Of a stretch of 16,411 nt of DNA, positions 7,801 through 14,647 are shown piece after piece. The DNA comes from an uncultured Clostridia bacterium (lineage in GTDB: Bacteria; Bacillota; Clostridia; Oscillospirales; CAG-272), in assembly GCA_937914815.1 (NCBI GenBank), contig CALDMI010000361.1, forward strand, positions 1 through 16,411. The letters are read 5' to 3'. The position numbers and the translations under genes were made by a program. Position 1 is the stretch's first letter. Each line of letters starts with the position of its first letter. The notes under the pieces were generated by a model. The model did no database searches. It saw only the letters and a list, made by a program, of their open reading frames with translations, and had not been told where the DNA came from.

Positions 7801-10800
7801 TCCTCCGCATCGCTCGCAATAGGCGACCGCGCGTTCCTCAACTGCACGGCACTCGAGACAATAGCTCTCCCCGCAAGACTTACCTCCATATCCCTCCGCT
7901 CCTATGCCGTGTCCGGCAGCGACCTTGTGTTCACCGGAACGCAGAGCGCGTTTGAGGGCTGTGAGAACCTTTACGGTATATCGGTAGCAAAGAGCACCGG
8001 AGCAACCTACACCTCCGAGGACGGCGTTCTCTTCGGTGAAAAGGGAACCGCACTTCTCTTCTTCCCGAGAGCAAAGAGCGCAGATAATTATGAAATTCCC
8101 GCCGGAGTCACGAAGATAGGCGACAGCGCATTCACCGGCGCGAACCTCCCCGAAACGCTTGAGCTCCCCGGCAGAATTACCTCCGTCGGAACGGCGGCGT
8201 TCGCAGGCTGCACGAGCCTTACCGGCGTCGTGTTCAAGGCGGGTATAACCGACGTCACAGTCGGCGACTATGCCTTCTACGGAACAAATATCTATCACTT
8301 CACCTTTGAAGAGGGCAGCCGCGTAACGGCTATCGGAAACGGCGCCTTCAAGATGACCGAAAATTACAGAAATCAGTACAAGGACAAGGATATAACCCTT
8401 CCCGCAAGCCTCAAGTCGGTGGGCAACGATGCGTTTGCCGGTCTCGGCGAGTCTGTGACCGTCGTTATCTCGGACAGCGAGAACACCCTGACTTTCGGCA
8501 ACAATGTTTTCTCCGGCTGCACGATAGATTCGCTTGCCCTCCCGGCAAATGCCGACGTCTCGACTAACTTCTTCGCCGGAATGACCGTAAAGAGCCTTAC
8601 CGTGTCCGAGGATAACCCGCGTCTTGTAACGATAGACAGCGTCCTCTACACGAAGAGAGCAGACGATACACCGGATATTCTCCTCTTCTACCCGAAGCTT
8701 TATAATGACGAGTTCACCGTTCCGGACGGCGTCACCGCTATTGCGGACGGCGCGTTCCGCGGCGAGGACTGGATAGAAACGCTCACGCTCCCTGCGTCGC
8801 TTACCTCCGTCGGCAGAGAGGCTTTCCGTGAGATGGGATGCCTGAAGTCGGTTGTGTTCAACGGAACGGAAGGAAACCTTACGGTAGGCGACTACGCGTT
8901 CTATCAGGCGGAGGAACTTGAGACGGTTGAATTCAAGGTCGGTCTCAACGTAGTTATCGGAGAGTACGCATTTGCCGGAACGGAGAGCCTTGAGAGCCTC
9001 TCGCTCGGAAGCACCACCGTCATCGGGGCGCATGCGTTCGACGAAGCTGCAGCCTATGCATCGTTCGTTCTTGAAATTCCCGAGGCACTCGTTTCAATAG
9101 GCGATTATGCGTTCAGCAACGCCTGCATCGACGAGATAGTATTCCCCGAGACATCCGCGCTCCGCACAATAGGCGGTTACGCCTTCGAGGACGTCGGACT
9201 GTCCGGGACTCTCACAATCCCCGCGTCCGTCACCGAGATATACGCGTATGCGTTCGGTGGCAACTACTTTGATACGGTCGAGTTCAAGGACGGCGACGAT
9301 GCGCTCGCTATCGGACTTCCGATAACGGTTGAGGGCTATTCGGGACCCGAGGACGTTTACGGATACGTCTTCTACGGTGATTCCGACCTCACGTCAATAG
9401 CTCTCCCCGCGAGACTTACAAAGATATATGCAAATACGTTCAGAAGCCTTTCAAATCTTGAGTCTGTGACCTTCGGCTCGGACGAGAACCCGTCGAAGCT
9501 CACGACGATAGGCGAGTACGCCTTCTACGGCACAGGTCTCACCTCGGTTACTATCCCCGCGTCGGTAAAGAATACCGATACCGAGATAGCGATAGGCGCA
9601 TATGCCTTCGCGTCCTCGATGATAAGCTCGCTCACGTTTGAACTTGGCGGCTCGGCAACGACTGCGCCCCTCACGATAGGCGAGAGCGCGTTCTCCGGTC
9701 TTCGCGCAACGGAGGTTATCCTCCCGGCGAGACTTGCCTACTTCACCGATGCAAACGGTAACGTTACCGCTCCGTTCGCAAACGGTAGGGATACGTTCTC
9801 GTCAAAAGTTACGAGTTTCGTAATCTCCGGCGATGAGAGCAGCGTAAGCGCGTACACCGCATTCGACGGCGTTGTGTACAACTCCGATATGACAGAACTC
9901 ATCTTCTGCCCCGCCGGCATAACCGGTACGGTCACCGTGCCGAAGTCGGTGAAGAAGATTGCCGATTACGCATTCAATGACTGCGGCGAACTTACGGGAA
10001 TTGAGTTTGAAGAGGACAGCGCCCTTGAGGAGATCGGCTACTGGTCGTTCAGATTCTGTACGTCTCTCGGCTCGATAGTTCTTCCCGACAGCGTGCATAC
10101 GATAGGTGAGGGCGCGTTCATGAGATGTGACTCGCTCACCGAGTTCACAATTCCCGCGAGCCTCAAGGATTTCAACCAGTCGATGATTGATGCCTGCGGC
10201 GCGCTCCGCTCACTCAACGTAAGCGCGGCGAACAAGAATTATACGTCCGTTGACGGCGTTCTCTTCTCTGCGGACGGAAAGACGCTTCTTCTCTACCTCT
10301 CGACGAGAACCGACGAGACCTACGCCGTTCCTGCCGGAACCGAGATAATCTACGCCGGCGCATTCAGCGCGAATAAATCTCTTCGCTCCGTAACGATTCC
10401 CGCATCCGTTAAACTCATTGATAAGAGCGCGTTCCAGTCGTGCAGCAACCTCTCTTCCGTAACTTTCGGGGATGGGGCAGAGCCGCTCGTCATAGGCGAT
10501 TATGCGTTCAACGCAACCGCTCTTGCCGAGGTAGTGATACCCGCGAGAATCAGATCAATAAATCTTTACGCGTTTGCCTCATGCCGTAGCCTTGCCTCCG
10601 TTACGTTCGCGGACGGAAGTCTTCTCAGCTACGTAGGTACGCAGGCTTTCTCGGGCACTGCAATAAGTTCGGTAACGCTACCCGCGGCTCTCCGCGAGAC
10701 CGGTGACTCCGTGTTCCTTAACTGCACGCGCCTCGTATCGGCTACCCTCAATGAGGGTCTCCTTACGACGGGCTCCGGTATGTTCATGGGCTGTACCGCT

Positions 10801-13251
10801 CTTGAGTCGGTATCTCTCCCCTCGACGCTGAGAACTCTCGGCGACGCGGCGTTCTCCGGATGTGCGGCACTGAAGAGCGTCAGCTTCGCGAAGAACTCGG
10901 TTATAGAGACTCTTGGTCTTGAAACCTTCAGAAACTGCTCTTCTCTTGAAAGCATAACCCTCCCGGCGAGCCTTACGGCTATACCGGGCAGTGAGAACGG
11001 CGGCAGGGGCTTCTTCGCCGGCTGCACGTCGCTGCACACCGTTATATTCGAGGAGGGCAGCAAGCTCACCGAGATAGGCGCATATGCGTTTGAAGACGTG
11101 AAGATCGAGTCGATAACTCTTCCCGGCTCGCTCAGCACGATAGGCGATAACGCCTTCTACGGCACAGACCTTGTGACGATAACTCTTCCGAATACGGTAA
11201 CGTCTCTCGGTGTCTCCGTGTTCAACGGATGCAGAAAGCTCACCTCCGTGAACCTCGGCTCCGGTATAAGAGAGCTTCCGATGCTCACGTTCGCGGGCTG
11301 TGAGTCGCTCACATCCTTCACCGTTCCCGCATCGCTGACGACTATAGATGACTCCGCGTTTGCATACTGCGATAACCTCGAGTTCCTGTATGTCGATTCG
11401 GCAAACGAGTCCATGCATGAGAAGTACGGCGTTGTCTTCGACGCGGACTGGAACATCGTTATCTTCCCCGCAACAAAGCACGACCTCACGATACCGAAGG
11501 ATATGACCTCTATTTCTGAGAACTTCTTCGAGGATTACGAAATAACCTCGGTTACGGTTGAGGAGGGCAACACCGCGTTTGTTGCTATCGCAAACGTCCT
11601 TTACAACGCCGCGATGGACGAGATACTCTTCATGCCCGACGGGCTGACGAGCTATGAGGTCCCCGCCGCGTTCCTCGCGACCCCCGAAAAGGCAGGTAAG
11701 CTCTTTGAGATTCTTTCGGGAGTCAGCAGTCTTGCCGACGTAACGCTTGCCGACGGTATAACCGATTACCGCGTGGCGTTCGGCGCGGTCTATACCGCAG
11801 ACTGGGAGCTTGTGTTCTTCCCGAAGGGACGCACCGAGTTCGTTATACCGAAAGAAGTGACCGAATTCAATGCGGTATCCTCGATAGGAACGTACGACCT
11901 GTTTGCAGGCAGCGCGCTGAAGACGGTTTCATATGAGGAGCGCGATGCCGCAACCGGGCTTATGATAAACAGGTACTCGTCGTACGGCTTCTTCCGCAAT
12001 GCGCAGAATCTTGAGACGGTATCTCTCCCCGAGGGAACGACGTATATGTCGCGCTATCTCTTCACCGGCTGTACATCTCTGCGCGTTGTAAACCTCCCGT
12101 CGACTCTTGCGACGATAGAGAGAAACGACAACCTGTTCTCGGCATGCTCTTCTCTTGAGGAGATTAACGTAGCCTCAGGCAACGCGGCTTATCTCTCGAT
12201 AGACGGCGTGCTCTTCAAGGCTGATATGTCTATTCTCTCATTCCCGAGAGCGAAGACTACGTTCACCATTCCCGCGTCGCTGACATCGCTTCCGTCACTC
12301 TCAAAGGCTACCGGTCTTGTATCCGTTACCTACGAGGTTGACGCGGAGGGCAACGAGGTCAAGGGGACAGAACTTGTTCTTGCCTCCGATGCGTTCAAGG
12401 GACTTACGAATCTTCGCACCGTCGCGCTTCCTTCGCGCACGAAGACTGTGAGCGCGTCTATGTTCGACGGTTGCACGTCTCTTGAAAGCGTGACCTTTGC
12501 GCCCGGAACGGAGAACTTCAAGTCCGAAAACGGCGTAATCTACATGAAGAACGATACCGGATACACGCTTGCGTTCATACTCCCGACCGCGAAATTCGAC
12601 AGCTTCGAGATTCCCGCGGACGTAACCATTATAAAGGCAGGTCTCTTCGAGAACACCGGAGTAAAGAGAATTACTTTCGCTCCTCGCGACGGTCTCGCGC
12701 TCGTGCTTGAGGCGGGCGAGTCGGGCTCGACTTATGATTACAACGTATGGAAAACCGTCTACTACAACAAGGGTGTCTTCTATAACTGCACGAGCCTTAC
12801 GTCGGTCTCCCTCCCCGAGGGAACCACGATACTCGGCGACGGCGCGTTCTACGGCTGCACGTCACTGACGAGCATCGTTCTGCCGTCGACTGTAACCGAG
12901 ATAGGCACGAGAGCCTTCGGCGGTTGCGCCGCTCTTACGGGCGTTACGCTCAATGAGGGACTAAAGAAGATAGGCGACTATGCGTTTGTCGACTGCAAGG
13001 CACTCACATCCCTGACCCTCCCATCGACGCTTACCGAGATAGGCGAGTTCGCATTTGAGAACTGCACCTCGATAACCGAGCTGTCGCTCCCCGCGTCGCT
13101 CACAAAGGTCGGTCGCGGTCTCTTCAACGGCTGGACGAAGAGCCAGACGGTAAAGCTCTCCTTCAAGGAGGGCGAGGCGCCCGCGGGCTTTGACGCCGAC
13201 TGGGCGAAAAAGTACGACTCCGAGGGACCCACATACAGCTACATGGCATGA
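4804..13251 (+). CDS. Giant BspA-type leucine-rich-repeat surface lipoprotein (2815 aa)
   Basis: Predicted lipid-anchored outer-face protein, probably for adhesion or ligand binding; the function is inferred from domains only. Domains: signal peptide 1-25 with lipobox L-T-S-Cys26; short acidic linker; small beta-rich domain 42-116; InlB B-repeats (Listeria-Bacteroides type, 'GY.F.GW' motifs) at 117-186 and 192-270; five fibronectin-III-like modules of ~80 aa at 277-672, each with an 'LTW..V.GA..Y' type pattern; two more InlB-type repeats at 674-742 and 747-822; LRR_5/BspA repeats from ~843 to 2779, about 60 by hand count, consensus 'LP.SLT.IG..AF.GCTSL'; C-terminal 'FNGWTKSQT' cap (2774-2782) and tail. 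Ten 'DGVLF...L.F.P' hairpin modules interrupt the repeats. There is no LPXTG or SLH anchor, so the N-terminal lipid is the only anchor seen. GGAGG lies 8 nt upstream of ATG. It has its own promoter and a downstream hairpin, so it is probably transcribed alone. No frameshift is seen across 8.4 kb. Confidence 0.9.
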   Translation: MKTKSLRFLVVLLVLFCVLATVLTSCKDDKKDELPDAGAEAGVYWFMPDTGDEYLLTLGGKSAYSLMLDGKTESGSYTLDEDKLTLTYGENTRSATYGGNEIVLDIDGAKVRFQKRITYTVSFDSLGGSSVADMKVTNGKTLAKPADPARDGYVFLGWYSDAEYKVPFLFDATPVTSDLTLRARWAALSADNHEYRIDFELGYGAANPSATYTVGGKLWNAPVPTRDGYKFVGWWISSRNEAGKLTYRFTEGTETSGTVFNADTTLFAVWQPASATCDAPALSVIDGVASWDKVNAAAYLVTVTAPDGTVIVDAQRTTTTNFKLTLTDAGDYTVEVTAVDAGGNALADTAVRTYTHRGLDRVGGFTVIDPSVLTFRGVTGATKYYITVECGNSLHVHEMFDNGSALYFNFANCEMKKGGIVFTVTATADGYASSTAKFTYERNLGAVTGLTASGDSLTWNTVDGATMYFVTVDGKTYTVLGTSHSLSALADGEHVFSVVAAAHGYNSSAAADLTLTKKTPALPENIRLVGTRLEWDEIPGATSYELKLGDTTLTVEEGETSVDLAGAAEFTEGAEYALTFKVNGAAGSAEKVFTLRYNALSSLGYAAGRLTWNNVIGAAYYEVTMNGEILNTVAGNAYLDITTFTKSGENTLAVRFFNGDYFSEWTEISVTAHRVVLDGRGGNYTETLYKAVGDPIDLPALTRLGYDFSAWYNLPGGAEANGRKYSDTYYVESGETVLYAYYTPKEYRIIYSNDGNTDKTGTVRYGRDYKLDVPEAPSATMAFGGWYSAPYGSGIAYTDAYGNSLSPWTYTDDDITVYAFWVDMTLRYDRTANGYAVSAGSRISLVSSVTIPAELNGLPVTEIVSGAFGDCTTLVEIRLPDTLTRVAETAFSGCTNLRAITVYESGEEKSPRYSSADGVLFDSGASDDRHAPRPVLMPVAKTGAYTVPDGVDMIPRSAFAGSKLSKIVIPTSVREIGTEAFANCTLLTSVVFENAGLVSSSASLAIGDRAFLNCTALETIALPARLTSISLRSYAVSGSDLVFTGTQSAFEGCENLYGISVAKSTGATYTSEDGVLFGEKGTALLFFPRAKSADNYEIPAGVTKIGDSAFTGANLPETLELPGRITSVGTAAFAGCTSLTGVVFKAGITDVTVGDYAFYGTNIYHFTFEEGSRVTAIGNGAFKMTENYRNQYKDKDITLPASLKSVGNDAFAGLGESVTVVISDSENTLTFGNNVFSGCTIDSLALPANADVSTNFFAGMTVKSLTVSEDNPRLVTIDSVLYTKRADDTPDILLFYPKLYNDEFTVPDGVTAIADGAFRGEDWIETLTLPASLTSVGREAFREMGCLKSVVFNGTEGNLTVGDYAFYQAEELETVEFKVGLNVVIGEYAFAGTESLESLSLGSTTVIGAHAFDEAAAYASFVLEIPEALVSIGDYAFSNACIDEIVFPETSALRTIGGYAFEDVGLSGTLTIPASVTEIYAYAFGGNYFDTVEFKDGDDALAIGLPITVEGYSGPEDVYGYVFYGDSDLTSIALPARLTKIYANTFRSLSNLESVTFGSDENPSKLTTIGEYAFYGTGLTSVTIPASVKNTDTEIAIGAYAFASSMISSLTFELGGSATTAPLTIGESAFSGLRATEVILPARLAYFTDANGNVTAPFANGRDTFSSKVTSFVISGDESSVSAYTAFDGVVYNSDMTELIFCPAGITGTVTVPKSVKKIADYAFNDCGELTGIEFEEDSALEEIGYWSFRFCTSLGSIVLPDSVHTIGEGAFMRCDSLTEFTIPASLKDFNQSMIDACGALRSLNVSAANKNYTSVDGVLFSADGKTLLLYLSTRTDETYAVPAGTEIIYAGAFSANKSLRSVTIPASVKLIDKSAFQSCSNLSSVTFGDGAEPLVIGDYAFNATALAEVVIPARIRSINLYAFASCRSLASVTFADGSLLSYVGTQAFSGTAISSVTLPAALRETGDSVFLNCTRLVSATLNEGLLTTGSGMFMGCTALESVSLPSTLRTLGDAAFSGCAALKSVSFAKNSVIETLGLETFRNCSSLESITLPASLTAIPGSENGGRGFFAGCTSLHTVIFEEGSKLTEIGAYAFEDVKIESITLPGSLSTIGDNAFYGTDLVTITLPNTVTSLGVSVFNGCRKLTSVNLGSGIRELPMLTFAGCESLTSFTVPASLTTIDDSAFAYCDNLEFLYVDSANESMHEKYGVVFDADWNIVIFPATKHDLTIPKDMTSISENFFEDYEITSVTVEEGNTAFVAIANVLYNAAMDEILFMPDGLTSYEVPAAFLATPEKAGKLFEILSGVSSLADVTLADGITDYRVAFGAVYTADWELVFFPKGRTEFVIPKEVTEFNAVSSIGTYDLFAGSALKTVSYEERDAATGLMINRYSSYGFFRNAQNLETVSLPEGTTYMSRYLFTGCTSLRVVNLPSTLATIERNDNLFSACSSLEEINVASGNAAYLSIDGVLFKADMSILSFPRAKTTFTIPASLTSLPSLSKATGLVSVTYEVDAEGNEVKGTELVLASDAFKGLTNLRTVALPSRTKTVSASMFDGCTSLESVTFAPGTENFKSENGVIYMKNDTGYTLAFILPTAKFDSFEIPADVTIIKAGLFENTGVKRITFAPRDGLALVLEAGESGSTYDYNVWKTVYYNKGVFYNCTSLTSVSLPEGTTILGDGAFYGCTSLTSIVLPSTVTEIGTRAFGGCAALTGVTLNEGLKKIGDYAFVDCKALTSLTLPSTLTEIGEFAFENCTSITELSLPASLTKVGRGLFNGWTKSQTVKLSFKEGEAPAGFDADWAKKYDSEGPTYSYMA
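5152..5613 (+). repeat. Two InlB-type B-repeats (protein-level, residues 117-270)
   Basis: Two ~70-80 residue beta-grasp-like modules share a start of the form 'Y.V.F...GG', a central 'P.RDGY.F.GW' core and an end 'LRARW' or 'LFAVW'. This is the Listeria-Bacteroides repeat, common in surface proteins as a stalk or spacer. The repeats are diverged at DNA level. Confidence 0.8.
5632..6819 (+). repeat. Five tandem fibronectin-III-like modules (residues 277-672)
   Basis: Five ~80-residue units begin at about residues 277, 358, 443, 520 and 600. They share a strand with Trp or a hydrophobic residue ('ASWDKV', 'LTFRGV', 'LTWNTV', 'LEWDEI', 'LTWNNV'), then 'GA..Y.(V/I/L)' and a late 'Y.V.V.A' strand. 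This matches the fibronectin-III-like spacers found in large clostridial surface proteins. Confidence 0.7.
6823..7269 (+). repeat. Second pair of InlB-type B-repeats (residues 674-822)
   Basis: Two further modules, 'LDGRGG...GYDFSAWY...LYAYY' and 'IIYSNDG...FGGWY...VYAFW', match the Listeria-Bacteroides repeat pattern less tightly than the first pair. They separate the fibronectin-like stalk from the leucine-rich repeats. Confidence 0.7.
7330..13140 (+). repeat. About 60 BspA-type leucine-rich repeats with ten inserted hairpin modules (residues 843-2779)
   Basis: Each 22-25 residue unit follows 'LxxIxLPxSLTxIGxxAFxGCTSL'; at DNA level a degenerate 'ATAGGCGAnTAnGCnTTC' word recurs. Ten 'Y.S.DGVLF..(6-15)..L.F.P' hairpins sit at about residues 913, 1069, 1273, 1684, 1813, 2204, 2257, 2319, 2463 and 2571. 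The LRR_5 family is known for such inserts. Many repeats carry one Cys in the 'GC(T/S)' position, normal for the family. Confidence 0.85.
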
Positions 13252-13264
13252 CCTGAAAACAGAG

Positions 13265-13306
13265 GCATCCGCCGGTATTTTCCGGCGGGTGCTGATGTTG
13301 CGTTTT
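13265..13306 (+). terminator. Terminator hairpin after the giant gene
   Basis: An 11-bp stem (one G-U pair) joins 13265-13275 to 13282-13292 around a TATTTT loop. The following sequence is T-rich but broken (TGATGTTGCGTTTT), so the U-tract is imperfect. Its place 13 nt after the stop codon of an 8.4-kb gene and before a new promoter supports a terminator or a 3'-end stabilising hairpin. Confidence 0.65.
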
Positions 13307-13375
13307 ATGGAGTATTGCAAAAATACACGGCGGCTTAATACATTCTTCACCGGGGGTTAATTATTGCCGTCAAAC

Positions 13376-13407
13376 TTTACAAAACGCGCGCGTATGTATA
13401 ATATAAT
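13376..13407 (+). promoter_or_regulatory. Promoter of the MoxR operon
   Basis: Two overlapping perfect TATAAT boxes are present at 13397-13402 and 13402-13407. A TTTACA at 13376-13381 could serve as -35, with 15 bp to the first box and 20 bp to the second, neither ideal. The region is AT-rich and lies between the hairpin and the next gene, so a promoter here is likely even though the exact boxes are unsure. Confidence 0.55.
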
Positions 13408-13462
13408 TACGACAAATAGTGTTCAGACACGATTTTGAACAAATTTACGCGAATTTTTCCGA

Positions 13463-13469
13463 AAGGAGG
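13463..13469 (+). promoter_or_regulatory. Ribosome binding site that fixes the start at 13477
   Basis: AAGGAGG lies 7 nt before ATG 13477. An in-frame TTG at 13435 would add 14 residues but has no Shine-Dalgarno and lies only ~20 nt after the predicted transcription start, so the ATG is preferred. Confidence 0.85.
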
Positions 13470-13476
13470 ATTTGAA

Positions 13477-14616
13477 ATGCTTAAAAACGATAATCTGTAC
13501 AGCGGCTACGGAAAGAAGCTCCGGCGCGAGGGGATACTGAACTCCCTCGGTCTCGGTCTTGCGATAGGCTCCGGCACGGTGTTTGCCGTCGGGCTCGTCG
13601 CGTGGCTCTGCGGCTTCTTCGCGGTGTGGCTCCCGCTCTCCGCGGGCGCTCTCGCCTTTGCGCTCTCGTCCGTTCTCCTGTACTTTTTGAAATACAGACC
13701 CGATGACCGGGATATTGCAAGGAGAGTCGACAGCATGGGGCTCGAGGAGAGAACCGTGACAATGCTCGACTTTGAAAACGACCCGTCCTATATAGCGAAA
13801 AGACAGCGTGACGACGCGAGGGCGCGCGTCAGCGAGGTGAGCCCCGAGGCGGTGAAGCGCTCCTTCCCGCTTATGAGCCTCAAAAAATGGGCTGTCGCAG
13901 TTCTCTGCGTCGCGCTCTTCCTCGGCTGCGGAATGACGACGGTCGTCGCGCTCACAGACACCGGGACGCTCCCGCCCCCGGATATAAACGGGGACAAGAC
14001 GCACGATATTTTCTTTACCGTCACATATCTTACCGACGGCGGAGGGGATATAGAGGGCGAGCCGGATCAGACGGTCGCCTCCGGCGCCGATGCGAAAACG
14101 GTCGTCGCGATAGCCGAGGACGGCTGGATGTTCGTGCGGTGGAGCGACGGCGAGAAATCCCCCGCGAGAACCGACCGGGCGGTCGATACGGATATAGAGG
14201 TCACCGCGATATTTGAGGAAATCGGCGACGGCTCCGACTCCGAGGACGGGGACGGAACCGGAAACACGAACAAAGAGGGCGATGTCGACAAGAATGTACC
14301 CGACGACAGTAAGACCGACGGATCCTCCACGATAGGCTCACCCGGCGGAGACGGCGGAGAGGGAAGCTCGGACGGAGAAAAGGGAGACGGCAGCGGTCAG
14401 GGTGACGGAGGACAGCAGGGCGACGGCAAGGGTAACGGCAGAGGCGACGGCGCCGGCGGCGGCTGGTCCGACGGAAACCAGGTAATAGACGGAAAGACCG
14501 ATTACCGCGATGTCTACGACCAGTACTACGACATGGCAATGGAGATAATCAGAAACGGCGGAGAGCTGCCGGACTACCTGAAAGAATTTATCGAAAAATA
14601 CTACGGCAGCATATGA
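13477..14616 (+). CDS. Three-helix membrane protein with InlB-like domain and Gly/Asp-rich tail, first gene of the MoxR operon
   Basis: 379 aa, no named family recognised with certainty. Two hydrophobic helices (about 20-44 and 48-71), a cytoplasmic loop with 'DIARRVDSMGLEERTVTMLDFE' split as residues 79-100, and a third helix (137-158) recall the N-terminal part of DUF4175-like proteins, which also occur next to MoxR/DUF58 genes. By the helix count the rest is outside: a divergent InlB/bacterial-repeat domain at ~179-247 ('TVTYLTDGGG' ... 'GWMFVRWSDG' ... 'EVTAIFEE'), a ~95-residue flexible Gly/Asp/Ser-rich segment, and a conserved-looking helical end (~344-379, 'YRDVYDQYYDMAMEII'). A good Shine-Dalgarno fixes the ATG; the next gene starts 31 nt after the stop. 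It may be a membrane client or partner of the MoxR-DUF58 pair. The role is inferred from context only. Confidence 0.65.
   Translation: MLKNDNLYSGYGKKLRREGILNSLGLGLAIGSGTVFAVGLVAWLCGFFAVWLPLSAGALAFALSSVLLYFLKYRPDDRDIARRVDSMGLEERTVTMLDFENDPSYIAKRQRDDARARVSEVSPEAVKRSFPLMSLKKWAVAVLCVALFLGCGMTTVVALTDTGTLPPPDINGDKTHDIFFTVTYLTDGGGDIEGEPDQTVASGADAKTVVAIAEDGWMFVRWSDGEKSPARTDRAVDTDIEVTAIFEEIGDGSDSEDGDGTGNTNKEGDVDKNVPDDSKTDGSSTIGSPGGDGGEGSSDGEKGDGSGQGDGGQQGDGKGNGRGDGAGGGWSDGNQVIDGKTDYRDVYDQYYDMAMEIIRNGGELPDYLKEFIEKYYGSI
14224..14490 (+). repeat. Low-complexity Gly/Asp-rich coding segment
   Basis: About 90 codons, dominated by Gly, Asp and Ser/Glu with degenerate GAC-GGN words, give a disordered, strongly acidic linker. 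It resembles neither a strict RTX nonapeptide array nor a dockerin, although isolated D-x-D-G-x-G-like stretches could bind calcium weakly. Confidence 0.6.
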
Positions 14617-14647
14617 TGTGCCGCATTGATGAAAAGGAATTATCAGC

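Noticed and set aside
7687..9033. Long antisense open frame (~448 codons) inside the giant gene
   Set aside because: It mirrors the repeated codon pattern of the LRR gene on the other strand, lacks a ribosome binding site and has no recognisable domain.
7330..13140. Regular DNA words resembling a CRISPR or tandem repeat array
   Set aside because: The periodicity comes from degenerate 22-25 codon leucine-rich repeats in one open frame; the repeats are not identical and there are no unique spacers.
13100..13251. C-terminal cell-wall anchor (LPXTG or SLH) on the giant protein
   Set aside because: The tail after the 'GWTKSQT' cap has no LPXTG, hydrophobic helix or SLH motif; anchoring is by the N-terminal lipid.
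13435..13476. Upstream TTG start for the three-helix membrane protein
   Set aside because: A perfect AAGGAGG stands 7 nt before the ATG at 13477, while the TTG has no ribosome binding site.
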